A stretch of DNA of 42,878 nucleotides, taken from contig JAHJSQ010000002.1 in assembly GCA_018830325.1 (NCBI GenBank), forward strand, positions 1 to 42,878, read 5' to 3'. Below the pieces are notes generated by a model. The model searched no databases, was not told where the DNA came from, and saw only the letters and a list, made by a program, of their open reading frames with translations. Position numbers and translations under genes: made by a program. This document shows positions 6,371 through 13,899 of this stretch, one piece after another. Each line of letters begins with the position of its first letter. The first letter of the stretch is position 1. This DNA comes from Gammaproteobacteria bacterium. GTDB lineage: Bacteria; Pseudomonadota; Gammaproteobacteria; Methylococcales; Methylomonadaceae.

Positions 6371-8161
6371 ATGAAGTTCAGTAAATTATTGCCTTTCGGC
6401 AAGCCTTCCCAACTGCTGGTCTGCGAAACCGACGGTTTTTCGCTACGCGGCGCAGTATTGGTCCGTTCCGGTACGCAGGTCGTGGTGTTGCATCAGGCTA
6501 AAATCGAGCAGGTGGATATGGCCGATGCGGTCGCCGATTTAATTGCCGCGTTGAAAAACGACGGCTGGAATGGAGGCGGTTCGGCGGTGTTGCTGTCTCC
6601 TGCGGTGTTGTCGACACTGGTCGAGTTGCCGGTCAATCCGAAAAAACCCAGGCCGATTCAGCAGATGATGGAATTGGTGCGTTGGGAGGTCGAGCCGTTG
6701 TTGATGCAACATATGACGCGTTGGTCGGTCGGGCATTTGCTGGTCGGACAGGGCTACATGACCGAAGAACAAGCACAAGCGGTGATGGATTTACAGCAAG
6801 GCAAACCGAATAAAGCCGGCGGTTTGGCGCTGTCCGACAAGTTTTCGTTGCGCCGTTTCGGCGATTTGGCCGAGGAATTGGGCTATATCAAGCGCAGTCA
6901 ACTCAATGCTTGTCTTACCGGTCAGGAATGGCTTAAATCGGACGACGAGACGATCGAATGCGGTTGGGCGGTTCAAGGACCGGTGGAGGACATACCGGGC
7001 ACATTCAGTTGGTTGGTGAGTTGTGTCAACAAGTCTTTGTTGCAGCGATGGATCGACGTGTTTGCCCGTCAAGGCGTGAAACTAAAGTCGTTGTATCCAT
7101 TGACCGGCTGCAGCACGACGCTGCTCCCGAAAAACCCGTCTTCGGAGTTGATTCTGGAGTCGCATCGCGGCATGACTTACGGTATGCGGCTGCATGCCGG
7201 GCGCATCGCCGAGCAACGTCAGTATTTGAACGTTACGAAGACCCCGCTTGAAATTTGTCTGGAAAATTATCATGCCTTGCATGGTGCGCCGAACGAACCG
7301 GTATGGTTGGCGTGCTGGCACGACGACGCGCATGCTTTGGCGCAGGAGATGCGGCAGATGCTCGAAATCGAGGTTGAGGTCATCACCGATCCGGCCATCG
7401 GTACGGCTTGTTCTCCTGGCATGGTCGGTGCGGCGCGGCACGCGTTCGGCATCGCCGGTGACGAACGCTGCGTCGGCGTGCGGGACGGCGGGCCGCTGCC
7501 GCCGCTGCCGCAGCGAATCGAAGTCCGCGGGGCAGCGTTGGCAATGGTGTTGCTGTTGTCGATCGGGGTATCCGAAGTCTCGCTGATGATTCGCAAGAAT
7601 TCGGTGGAAACACACAAGCAAGATGTCGATGCGCGCTGGAATGTCGTCGACGAGGCGACGAAACGCATTAATGCCCAAATCCAGGAGATCGGAAAACGGA
7701 AACAAGCATTGGCTCGGAAAAAAGCCGATTTGGCGCGTCTCGAAGCGATGTTGGATTTTTACAGCAACGCTGCTCCTCAACGAACCGCTCTTGTTCAAGG
7801 CGTTTTGGGCGTGCTGCAGACTGCGGTGACCGACGAGGTGATCGTTGTCGCCATCGACGAAACGTCGAAAAGCGGCAATACGGTTCCCGCGCCCATCTCG
7901 CCTTCCGAAGCGCAAGACAAGCGTGTCGAAGTGGAAAGCTTTCATCTCGATGCATGGGCGATTTCCGAAGCGGCGGCACAAACATTCATTCAAAAAATGA
8001 AAGAAGCGATCGCGCCCTGGCAACTGGAGGTCCGGGACGCGCATGTGACGAGCCGGCCCGGTCCGCTCAATCTCGACGGTTTCGCCGTCTCGATGCGGTT
8101 GGTCAAATTGGTACAGACAGATCGCATCTCGCAGCTTCAACAGAAGGCGGGCCGATCGTGA
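6371..8161 (+). CDS. PilM/PilN-like (MshI-like) fusion of the pilus inner-membrane platform
   Basis: A 596-residue protein. Residues 1-385 are cytoplasmic and resemble the actin-like PilM/GspL domain in position and general pattern (LLVCETDGFSLRGAVL at the start). One membrane span, AALAMVLLLSIGVSEVSLMI, lies at about 387-407. A coiled-coil (about 410-465) and a PilN-like periplasmic domain follow. This is the layout of GspL and of MshI-type fusions. Two helical repeats are inserted in the cytoplasmic part: VGHLLVGQGYMTEEQAQ... (about 119-142) and FGDLAEELGYIKRSQLN... (about 161-184). They look like the tandem motifs of MshEN domains. The stop codon overlaps the next start (GTGA). Family assignment is from architecture and context and could be wrong in detail. 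Confidence 0.65.
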   Translation: MKFSKLLPFGKPSQLLVCETDGFSLRGAVLVRSGTQVVVLHQAKIEQVDMADAVADLIAALKNDGWNGGGSAVLLSPAVLSTLVELPVNPKKPRPIQQMMELVRWEVEPLLMQHMTRWSVGHLLVGQGYMTEEQAQAVMDLQQGKPNKAGGLALSDKFSLRRFGDLAEELGYIKRSQLNACLTGQEWLKSDDETIECGWAVQGPVEDIPGTFSWLVSCVNKSLLQRWIDVFARQGVKLKSLYPLTGCSTTLLPKNPSSELILESHRGMTYGMRLHAGRIAEQRQYLNVTKTPLEICLENYHALHGAPNEPVWLACWHDDAHALAQEMRQMLEIEVEVITDPAIGTACSPGMVGAARHAFGIAGDERCVGVRDGGPLPPLPQRIEVRGAALAMVLLLSIGVSEVSLMIRKNSVETHKQDVDARWNVVDEATKRINAQIQEIGKRKQALARKKADLARLEAMLDFYSNAAPQRTALVQGVLGVLQTAVTDEVIVVAIDETSKSGNTVPAPISPSEAQDKRVEVESFHLDAWAISEAAAQTFIQKMKEAIAPWQLEVRDAHVTSRPGPLNLDGFAVSMRLVKLVQTDRISQLQQKAGRS

Positions 8162-8856
8162 AAATACCCCGTTTGAACAATCGAGAACAACTGCTGATAG
8201 CGTTGTCGATCGTCGTCATCGTCGGCGGCGGATATGGCGTATTCCGTTTTTGGCCGACCAACCAAGCCATCGCCGCCATGCAAAAAAGCGCGGAAGCGAC
8301 CCAAAGCCGCTTGCTGAAGGCTAGAATTCCCGATGAGCCGGTCGAAGACGCCGATAAGCTAATCGAACAACTCGAAGACCGGGAGCGAGCGATCGAACTT
8401 GTGCGCGCGCAGTTCGAGGCCTTAGAAACTCGGTTGGCTCCGTTCGACTCGCAGGAAATGATCGTCAGCATCTCTCAGCTTGCCCGCAATTCGCAGGTGC
8501 GGATTCGCGTCAATGAAGCGTTAAAAGTGCCAGCGAAACGAGTCGGCGTCGTAAGTAAAAAGAACAATAAGAAAAATAGAAAAAGCCGGACCGTCGAATC
8601 GAAACAAACAACCCCGGTCATTTTGCCCGAGACGAGCAGCTGGATCGATAGAATGTCACCCGGAACGATGTTTCATCGGCCAATACAACGCATCGAGTTG
8701 GAGGGCTCGTTCGTGTCGATTAGAAAATTCATACATGGGCTCGACAAGCTGCCTTATCAAGTCACGGTTTTGCGTTTGAAAATCGAAAAACTACCCACCC
8801 TTGCGCCAACCGGGTATCCGCAAACGCTGGTGTGCGAATTGGTCTTGGCTTTGTAG
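8158..8856 (+). CDS. PilO/MshJ-like platform protein
   Basis: A 232-residue bitopic protein. GTG 8158 overlaps the upstream stop by four bases, which suggests translational coupling; upstream in-frame starts would lie inside the previous gene. A short cytoplasmic tail (KIPRLNNREQ) precedes one membrane span (LLIALSIVVIVGGGYGVFRF, about 11-30). A coiled-coil (about 35-100) and a small alpha/beta domain near the C-terminus follow, with FVSIRKFIHGLDKLPYQVTVLRLKIEKL. That is the plan of PilO, GspM and MshJ, which pair with the PilN-like partner in the inner membrane. A basic linker (KKNNKKNRKSR, about 140-150) is unusual. Assignment rests on topology and gene order more than on sequence motifs. 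Confidence 0.6.
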   Translation: MKIPRLNNREQLLIALSIVVIVGGGYGVFRFWPTNQAIAAMQKSAEATQSRLLKARIPDEPVEDADKLIEQLEDRERAIELVRAQFEALETRLAPFDSQEMIVSISQLARNSQVRIRVNEALKVPAKRVGVVSKKNNKKNRKSRTVESKQTTPVILPETSSWIDRMSPGTMFHRPIQRIELEGSFVSIRKFIHGLDKLPYQVTVLRLKIEKLPTLAPTGYPQTLVCELVLAL

Positions 8857-8868
8857 GAAGGATAATTT

Positions 8869-10515
8869 GTGGCATTGACAGACGAACAGTTACTCGATGC
8901 GGGCATGCGTAGCGGTTTGATCGATCCGCCGGTACTCGAACGCCTGCGTATTGATGCCCGCCGGCAGCGTGTTCCGGTACTCGGTGCCGTGCAGGCTTAC
9001 TACCGTTTTCCGCTGTCGGCGCTATATCGTGCGGTGGCCGAACAACGAGGCGTGCCTTACATCGATTTGAATACGCTCCCCATTGACGGACAACTGTTGA
9101 AGAAAATTCCACCGAGTTTGGTGCGACGCAAACTGATTCTCCCGGTTGTCGACAACGACCGAACGATGCTTGCCGTCGCCGACCCGGGCGATCGAGGTAT
9201 GCTCGATTCGGTTCAACGTTTGCTCGGTCTCGCGCTGCCGGTTGTCATGGCCGATTTGTCGTTGTTGCAACTCAAAATTACACAGGCTTTGGCCAGCAAA
9301 GGCGTCGAAACGGCCTCGGGAGCGACCGCGGACGATGCCGATTTAGTCGCTATGCTCGATACGATAGTGCGCGAGGCTTATTACAACCGGGCGTCTGATA
9401 TCCACTTGTTGACCGAGACGACCGGGTTACGCGTACGTTTACGCGTCGACGGCAAGCTGCGGGATTATCCTGTCGATGCAAACGGCGCCATTGCCCCTGC
9501 ATTGGTATCGCGCGTGAAAGTTTTATCCGGGCTCGACATCGCCGAACAACGCATGCCGCAGGACGGCGGATTTTCGTATCATCTGGCGCCGCCGATCGAC
9601 AAGGCGTTCAACATCCGAGTCGCGACGGCGCCTACTCGCTTGGGCGAACGCGTCACGATGCGTCTGCTCGCTCAGGAGTCGGGCGGATTGTCGTTGACCG
9701 AGCTGGGCATGTTAGACGACGATTTACACCAATTTCGAACGGCGATTCATAAACCCTACGGCATGATCTTGCTGACCGGCCCAACCGGAAGCGGTAAGTC
9801 GACGACCTTATGCGCCGCGTTGCAAGAGATCAACAGCCCGGACATTAACATCATGACGGTCGAGAATCCGATCGAATATGTGATCGACGGCATCTCGCAA
9901 ATTCAAACGGGACCGAAGATCGGCTTTGCCGATGCCTTGCGCTCGTTTTTACGACACGACCCCGACGTGCTGATGGTCGGCGAGATACGCGATCATGAAA
10001 CGGCCGATGTCGCGGTCAAGGCGGCAATGACCGGGCACATGGTGTTTTCGACACTGCACACGAACAATGCAATTAGTGCCGTGACGCGGCTGATCGATAT
10101 CGGCTGCGAACCGTTTTTGATCGGTTCTACGATGACGGCGGTAATCGCACAGCGCCTGGTTCGGCGTCTATGCATGCATTGCCGCAAGCCGCGGATCGCG
10201 AGTCGTGACGAATTGCTCGAGCTGGGTGCCGAAGACGAAAGTCTCGAGCTATTCGAGCCGGTCGGCTGTGCGGTATGCCAGGGTTCGGGTTTCAGGGGGC
10301 GTTTGGGTTTGTTCGAAACCCTGTGGTTCGATGAAAAACTGGCGCGCATGGTCGCGCGCGGCGCCGATGAAGAAGCTTTGGAAGCCGGCGCCGGAGAGCG
10401 CTTGAAGTTCATGTGGGAAGACGGCTGTCGGAAGGTTCTTATGGGGCTGACGACATTGGACGAATTGCGCGACGTGGCCGTTCATAAAACACACGAGACG
10501 ATGGAGATGAGCTGA
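8869..10515 (+). CDS. GspE/MshE-type assembly ATPase
   Basis: A 548-residue secretion ATPase that powers pilus or pseudopilus extension from the cytoplasmic side. The N-terminal domain (1-150) is of the GspE-N type. The catalytic core has Walker A GPTGSGKSTT (about 304-313), an Asp-rich box, Walker B DPDVLMVGEIRD (about 363-375) and the His box MTGHMVFSTLHTNNA. Two CxxC pairs (Cys435/438 and Cys467/470) make the zinc-binding element of the GspE/PilB group; PilT retraction ATPases lack it. GTG 8869 lies 12 bases after the upstream stop, with GGAAGG upstream. The next gene follows after one base. No retraction ATPase is seen nearby, which fits a secretion-like or MSHA-like system. Confidence 0.93.
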   Translation: MALTDEQLLDAGMRSGLIDPPVLERLRIDARRQRVPVLGAVQAYYRFPLSALYRAVAEQRGVPYIDLNTLPIDGQLLKKIPPSLVRRKLILPVVDNDRTMLAVADPGDRGMLDSVQRLLGLALPVVMADLSLLQLKITQALASKGVETASGATADDADLVAMLDTIVREAYYNRASDIHLLTETTGLRVRLRVDGKLRDYPVDANGAIAPALVSRVKVLSGLDIAEQRMPQDGGFSYHLAPPIDKAFNIRVATAPTRLGERVTMRLLAQESGGLSLTELGMLDDDLHQFRTAIHKPYGMILLTGPTGSGKSTTLCAALQEINSPDINIMTVENPIEYVIDGISQIQTGPKIGFADALRSFLRHDPDVLMVGEIRDHETADVAVKAAMTGHMVFSTLHTNNAISAVTRLIDIGCEPFLIGSTMTAVIAQRLVRRLCMHCRKPRIASRDELLELGAEDESLELFEPVGCAVCQGSGFRGRLGLFETLWFDEKLARMVARGADEEALEAGAGERLKFMWEDGCRKVLMGLTTLDELRDVAVHKTHETMEMS

Positions 10516-10516
10516 T

Positions 10517-11743
10517 ATGCCGCAGTTTTCTTACGTTGCGCTCGATGCGGGCGGAAACGAAATTTCCGGAAAATTGCAGGCGGACGATGGTCCATCGGCG
10601 GCGATGATTTTACGGCAACGCGGTTTGCGCGTGATGGAGTTGAAACAAGGACGGGGCCGTTCCGGTTTTTTGGGACAAGAAAATTTTTCGGATTGGCTGG
10701 CTTCTCAGCGTTCGGTAAGCAATGCTTCGTTGATTTTTTTCTTCCGGCAGATGTCATTCATGCTACGCGCGGGTCTACCGGTCGCTCAGGCGCTCGAGCT
10801 CGCAAAGGCGCAATTGACGAGTCCCCGGCTCAACCTGACCATTCGTTTGATGTTGAAGGATATCGAAGCCGGACAGTCATTGTCGGCGGCGATGGGAAAA
10901 CATCCGGCGGTTTTTCCGGACATGGCGGTGAATTTGGTCGTCGCCGGCGAGAGCACCGGCGACCTCGATGCGATCATGGACAGGCTTGCGGTCCATTTGG
11001 ATAAAAAGGCGGCGCTACGCGCGCAAATGATCAATGCGATGATTTATCCGGTCGTCGTGATCCTGGCGGCGATCGGCGTCGGCACTTTCATGGTCGTCAA
11101 GATCATCCCGAAATTCGCCAAGTTTCTGTTAGGAAAGGGAAAAGCATTACCGCCATCGACGCAATTGTTGATCGATATTTCAGATAGCGTTCGGGCTAAC
11201 GGATTGTTCATCGTCAGCACTCTGATCGTTTCGATTGCCGTCCTATTGCTGCTGTACCAGACCCGGTTCGGTCGATTATGGGTTGACCAAATTCTGTTGC
11301 GGTTGCCGGTAGTAGGGAACTTGTTAGTAAACGGTTCGATGGCTCAGATGTCTTGGGCGCTGTCAATTTTGCTGCGTAGCGGCGTGACGGTCTTCGATGC
11401 GACAAAAATCACGGCCAATTTAATCGGCAACCGGGTCTATTCGGATAAATTGCGGGAAACGTCCGCGAAGATACTCGAAGGACGCGATGTTTCCAGCAGC
11501 CTCGATCATCCGAAAATACCTCCGCTGGTGGTGCAGATGATCGCGGTCGGCGAGAGAAGCGGTAGCATCGATCACGTATTACATGAACTGGCCGTTTATT
11601 ACGAAAAGCTGATGGAGATCGCGATCAAGCGGCTTTCTGCGATGCTCGAACCGGCGATGATACTGGTAATCGGCGGCATGGTCGGATTCGTTTATTATGC
11701 GTTTTTTCAGGCGTTGTTTTCGCTCGTTTCGGGCGGACGTTGA
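10517..11743 (+). CDS. GspF/PilC/MshG-type inner-membrane assembly protein
   Basis: A 408-residue protein of the T2SSF family. It has two homologous cytoplasmic helical domains, the first beginning FFFRQMSFMLRAGLPVAQALEL (about 75-95) and the second MAQMSWALSILLRSGVTVFDA (about 275-295). Membrane segments lie at about 175-195, 225-245 and 380-402 (LEPAMILVIGGMVGFVYYAFFQAL). The family is the polytopic core that the ATPase acts on. The order ATPase then GspF-like protein is standard. The start at ATG 10517 follows the upstream stop by one base. Length is normal for the family. Confidence 0.93.
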   Translation: MPQFSYVALDAGGNEISGKLQADDGPSAAMILRQRGLRVMELKQGRGRSGFLGQENFSDWLASQRSVSNASLIFFFRQMSFMLRAGLPVAQALELAKAQLTSPRLNLTIRLMLKDIEAGQSLSAAMGKHPAVFPDMAVNLVVAGESTGDLDAIMDRLAVHLDKKAALRAQMINAMIYPVVVILAAIGVGTFMVVKIIPKFAKFLLGKGKALPPSTQLLIDISDSVRANGLFIVSTLIVSIAVLLLLYQTRFGRLWVDQILLRLPVVGNLLVNGSMAQMSWALSILLRSGVTVFDATKITANLIGNRVYSDKLRETSAKILEGRDVSSSLDHPKIPPLVVQMIAVGERSGSIDHVLHELAVYYEKLMEIAIKRLSAMLEPAMILVIGGMVGFVYYAFFQALFSLVSGGR

Positions 11744-12006
11744 CGGTACTAAATACATGGCATCTCTGGAACCCGGAGTTCCGGATAACTATTAACGCAA
11801 ACATAGCCTAAGAATTTCGTGAAAAATAACTTACTGGATTTATGAACTTCCAGATTATACCTTTCGCACTTCAAATTTCGGCAGTGCCGAAGGAGGCCTC
11901 GGGGTGCTCGGTAAAGGCTTTGCCAGCATGGAGCTGGCATAGAGCCTACATGGACGTATTCACGGCGTCCTTTGACGGGCATCTCGAGGCCGAATTTTCA
12001 TCTACG
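11744..12006. other. Gap within the pilus operon filled by an M element
   Basis: No gene is supported. From 11856 the gap is taken up by element M1. The 11791-11808 stretch (GCAAACATAGCCTAAGAA) recurs at about 42127-42144. The motif TTTCGTGAAAAATAACTT (about 11815-11832) recurs reverse-complemented at about 18339-18356. Both look like dispersed repeat ends. Confidence 0.6.
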
Positions 12007-12015
12007 ATGAGTATA
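11856..12015 (+). mobile_element. M1: empty copy of MITE-like family M
   Basis: About 160 bp. It begins TATACCTTTCGCACTTC and ends CATCTACGATGAGTATA; read inward, both ends have TATAC and then AAATTCGGC or AAATTTCGGC. The interior has the hairpin TGCCAGCATGGAGCTGGCA (about 11921-11939) and the core CCTACATGGACGTATTCACGGCGTCC shared with family N. Other copies are M2 (12893), M3 (21707), M4 (23878) and M5 (39899), with fragments at 18447, 36641 and 41897. It has no coding capacity of its own. The right end overlaps the possible start of the next gene. Confidence 0.85.
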
Positions 12016-12483
12016 CTTAAGAAAATGATTATGTACAGAATATATCGTATTTGCAGTTTGTCGTTGGGCATCGGGTTGATATACTCGGTAAGCAGTTGGG
12101 CTGACAATCGCCAACTCTCTTATCAATCAAACCCACCCGCCTACACGAATCAACAATGGGTGCGGGACCCATTTACCCCCAGCGCGTTGATGTATGAAAC
12201 CGTCGGAGCACAGACAGGACACGCGAATGGCACGTTCGGATTCGTCCCTTCCGGCGAATCGATGCGTATCCCCAATATGAAATTGCGAGGCTTGTTGAAT
12301 CAGGATGACGAGTTTATCGCCTTACTCGAAGTCGTCGGCGTCGGAACTTTCATGGTACGCGAAGGAGACGAGTTCAATATCGATCCGTCGCAGCCCAACA
12401 ATGCGATTCGCATCGATAAAATCACTCGGCTCAGCGTGACGGTCGAGACGGGTATGCTCGGTTCGATACGAGTTTTAAGATAA
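12007..12483 (+). CDS. Small secreted protein in the MshK/PilP/GspC position
   Basis: A 158-residue protein if started at ATG 12007; in-frame ATGs at 12025 and 12031 would also leave a signal peptide (IYRICSLSLGIGLIYSVSSWA|DN). The mature part starts with a low-complexity linker (about 33-55) and QQWVRDPFTPS, followed by a compact beta domain: KLRGLLNQDDEFIALLEVVGVGTFMVREGDEFN...IDKITRLSVTV. A VRDPF stretch, then a GLL..D..ALLE segment, then a regulator-like beta domain is the pattern of PilP, GspC and MshK proteins, which link the inner-membrane platform to the secretin. Its place after the ATPase and GspF-like genes agrees. ATG 12007 lies in the end of element M1 and has no clear ribosome-binding site, so the start is uncertain. 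Confidence 0.6.
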   Translation: MSILKKMIMYRIYRICSLSLGIGLIYSVSSWADNRQLSYQSNPPAYTNQQWVRDPFTPSALMYETVGAQTGHANGTFGFVPSGESMRIPNMKLRGLLNQDDEFIALLEVVGVGTFMVREGDEFNIDPSQPNNAIRIDKITRLSVTVETGMLGSIRVLR

Positions 12484-12759
12484 TTGTTGGACGTATTTCC
12501 ACGCCCCCCGTTGGGATCGATACTTTGAATGCCTATGCAAGATCAGTATGCATTCCCACGGCGGACCGTTCATCGTTATACACATCTTACGCTGTTTCCC
12601 AAACTCTGTTTGGGAAACCCGTCTCGCAAGCTCTGCTTGCCGGCTTCGGGAAGCAGAGCTTGGGCAAAAGCCGTCTTGGCAAATGTGACCTCGATACCCT
12701 TTATTGTTGCTTAACGTAACCGACTTTCCCTCACCTAGCGTTAGGTGAGGGACGACGAA

Positions 12760-12835
12760 GGCGTCGCTCCCACAAGGGGCTGGATGCTCTGTGGGAGCGA
12801 TCCTCCCCAGATCGCGATCTCGGAGCCACTGATAT
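12760..12835. repeat. Second REP-like family (GTGGGAGCGAT type)
   Basis: It contains GTCGCTCCCACAAGG, then CTGTGGGAGCGATCC, then AGATCGCGATCTCGGAGCC. Related copies occur at about 6212-6240 and 13985-14025. The inverted GCTCCCACA/TGTGGGAGC arms can fold as a hairpin. It lies inside X2. Confidence 0.65.
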
Positions 12836-12892
12836 CCAATATCCGCGGATTTATCAAACAGCACCGTTTCCAGTTATACGATGACCTCTGTT

Positions 12893-13052
12893 TATACCCG
12901 TCGTAGATCAAAATTCGGTGCCTGGGCGTCCGCTAAAGGACGCCGTGAATACGTCCCTGTAGGCTCTATGCCAGCTCCATGCTGGCAAAGCCTTTATCGG
13001 ACACCCAGGCACCTCCTCTGGCACTGCCGAAATTTGAAGTGCGAATGGTATA
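12893..13052 (-). mobile_element. M2: empty copy of family M, nested in X2
   Basis: 160 bp in the opposite orientation to M1. It begins TATACCCGTCGTAGATC and ends GAAGTGCGAATGGTATA. The core GGACGCCGTGAATACGTCC and the hairpin TGCCAGCTCCATGCTGGCA are present. There is no Z insertion at the GTGAATAC site. Several positions differ from M1, so it is an independent or older copy. Confidence 0.83.
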
Positions 13053-13102
13053 GCAAGTTTACTGATACTTGTGCATAACGATGAACGGCGGACCGTGGGA
13101 AC

Positions 13103-13186
13103 GAGGATGCGCTCGACACCGCCGTCATCAAGAACGACCGCGCCCGGGAATTGATGCAGCAAGACAAGCAGCATGGATGCTGACAT
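13103..13186 (+). pseudogene. Possible C-terminal remnant of an unidentified gene
   Basis: Directly after a REP end, the frame GAG GAT GCG CTC GAC reads EDALDTAVIKNDRARELM and then QQDKQHGC before a TGA at 13184-13186. The composition is that of a real protein tail rather than of the surrounding repeats, and there is no start codon in frame after the REP. I cannot name the family. It could be a fragment left when repeats invaded, or chance. Confidence 0.3.
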
Positions 13187-13292
13187 AGGGCTTACATGGA
13201 AGTATTCACCTAGCGCCTAAATTCTATAACCCATTGGCTATAGCTAACCATTTTGGTAATTTAGGGCTGGGTTCACGGTCGCGATAGATCCA

Positions 13293-13718
13293 CTAGAACA
13301 AGGTTTCATTTTTGAACATTTCCAACAATCGCTCAATTTCGCCGGACGCCCCTGCCAAGAAATTAGGCGCTGATTGTTCCCAAAAGTCGAAACAGCCGTC
13401 AAGGCTCTCTAACTCTTCATCGCTAACTTTATTAAAGCCCATCGTCCAATCTGAAAAAGCACGCTCTTTAATTTGCTTCTTGTAAATAACCGATACCTTA
13501 TGGTGCCTTGAATCTTCTTTAATGCGGTTAAACGAGTCCAGCACGACTTTTTCCTCGCCTTCCAATATTTGAATAAAGAAAGGATCAAGGTGAAGCAGCA
13601 TGCCGGTAATATTTAATTTTTTATTTTTTTCTCTTGATTTTTTTAGCAAGGCTTTCAAATCGTCATCGGACATTTCCTGACTTGAAACGCTGGTATAAAC
13701 CAAACAATAAAGCGGCAT
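13293..13718 (-). CDS. BLUF-domain blue-light sensor, single domain
   Basis: A 141-residue protein made of a BLUF domain and a short helical tail. BLUF proteins bind FAD and sense blue light through a hydrogen-bond switch. With ATG 13718 as start, the key residues are Tyr8 (in LVYTS), Asn32, Gln50 (in FFIQILEG), and Trp91 and Met93 (in FSDWTMGF). These numbers are the same as in the well-studied short BLUF protein Slr1694/PixD, which supports this start over the upstream TTG. There is no attached output domain, so it probably acts by binding a partner. No regulator is encoded next to it. It is isolated between two repeat-filled gaps near a pilus cluster; a link to pilus control is only a guess. 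Confidence 0.92.
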   Translation of the reverse strand: MPLYCLVYTSVSSQEMSDDDLKALLKKSREKNKKLNITGMLLHLDPFFIQILEGEEKVVLDSFNRIKEDSRHHKVSVIYKKQIKERAFSDWTMGFNKVSDEELESLDGCFDFWEQSAPNFLAGASGEIERLLEMFKNETLF

Positions 13719-13899
13719 TAACAATTCTCGCAACAACTTAACATATCAAACATGCGGCGAGTTTACCCCAGGACTCTTCTCATTGCCAGGCATTCCCTTA
13801 ATTCAAGTATGGATGATTGACATAACCGCCCACGGTCTTCTGTGGGCTTCATACCTTTGTTGTCTGAAAGAGCTCGGTATGCACTCCCACGGAGGACCG

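Larger units (their letters stand above)
12569..13085. mobile_element. X2: 517-bp MITE-like element inserted in a REP hairpin
   Basis: The ends are TTCATCGTTATACACA at the left and, reverse-complemented, TTCATCGTTATGCACA at the right. A perfect 10-bp direct repeat CGGCGGACCG flanks it (12559-12568 and 13086-13095). Removing the element and one copy restores a REP of the form TTCCCA + 10 bases + TGGGAA. Inside are the inverted pair AAGCTCTGCTT/AAGCAGAGCTT (12628-12661), a stretch shared with X1 and X3 (ACCTCGATACCC...TTATTGTTGCTTAACG, about 12688-12717), the palindrome CCTCACCTAGCGTTAGGTGAGG (12729-12750), a second REP type (about 12760-12830) and a complete M element. Confidence 0.88.
12484..13292. 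other. Repeat-filled gap between the pilus cluster and the BLUF gene
   Basis: It holds a degenerate REP (about 12490-12515), a REP split by X2 (left half 12553-12568, right half 13086-13101), X2 itself (12569-13085) with M2 nested inside, a possible gene remnant (13103-13186), and a decayed M/Z fragment (about 13183-13285). No intact gene is supported. Confidence 0.85.

Noticed and set aside
7082-8140. Minus-strand 352-codon ORF opposite the PilM/PilN fusion
   Set aside because: It is antisense to a gene with clear context and overlap coupling, and its composition (many Arg, His, Gln) is that of a shadow frame.
12475-12864. Minus-strand ORF over X2
   Set aside because: It consists of REP and X-element translation with no recognisable domain.
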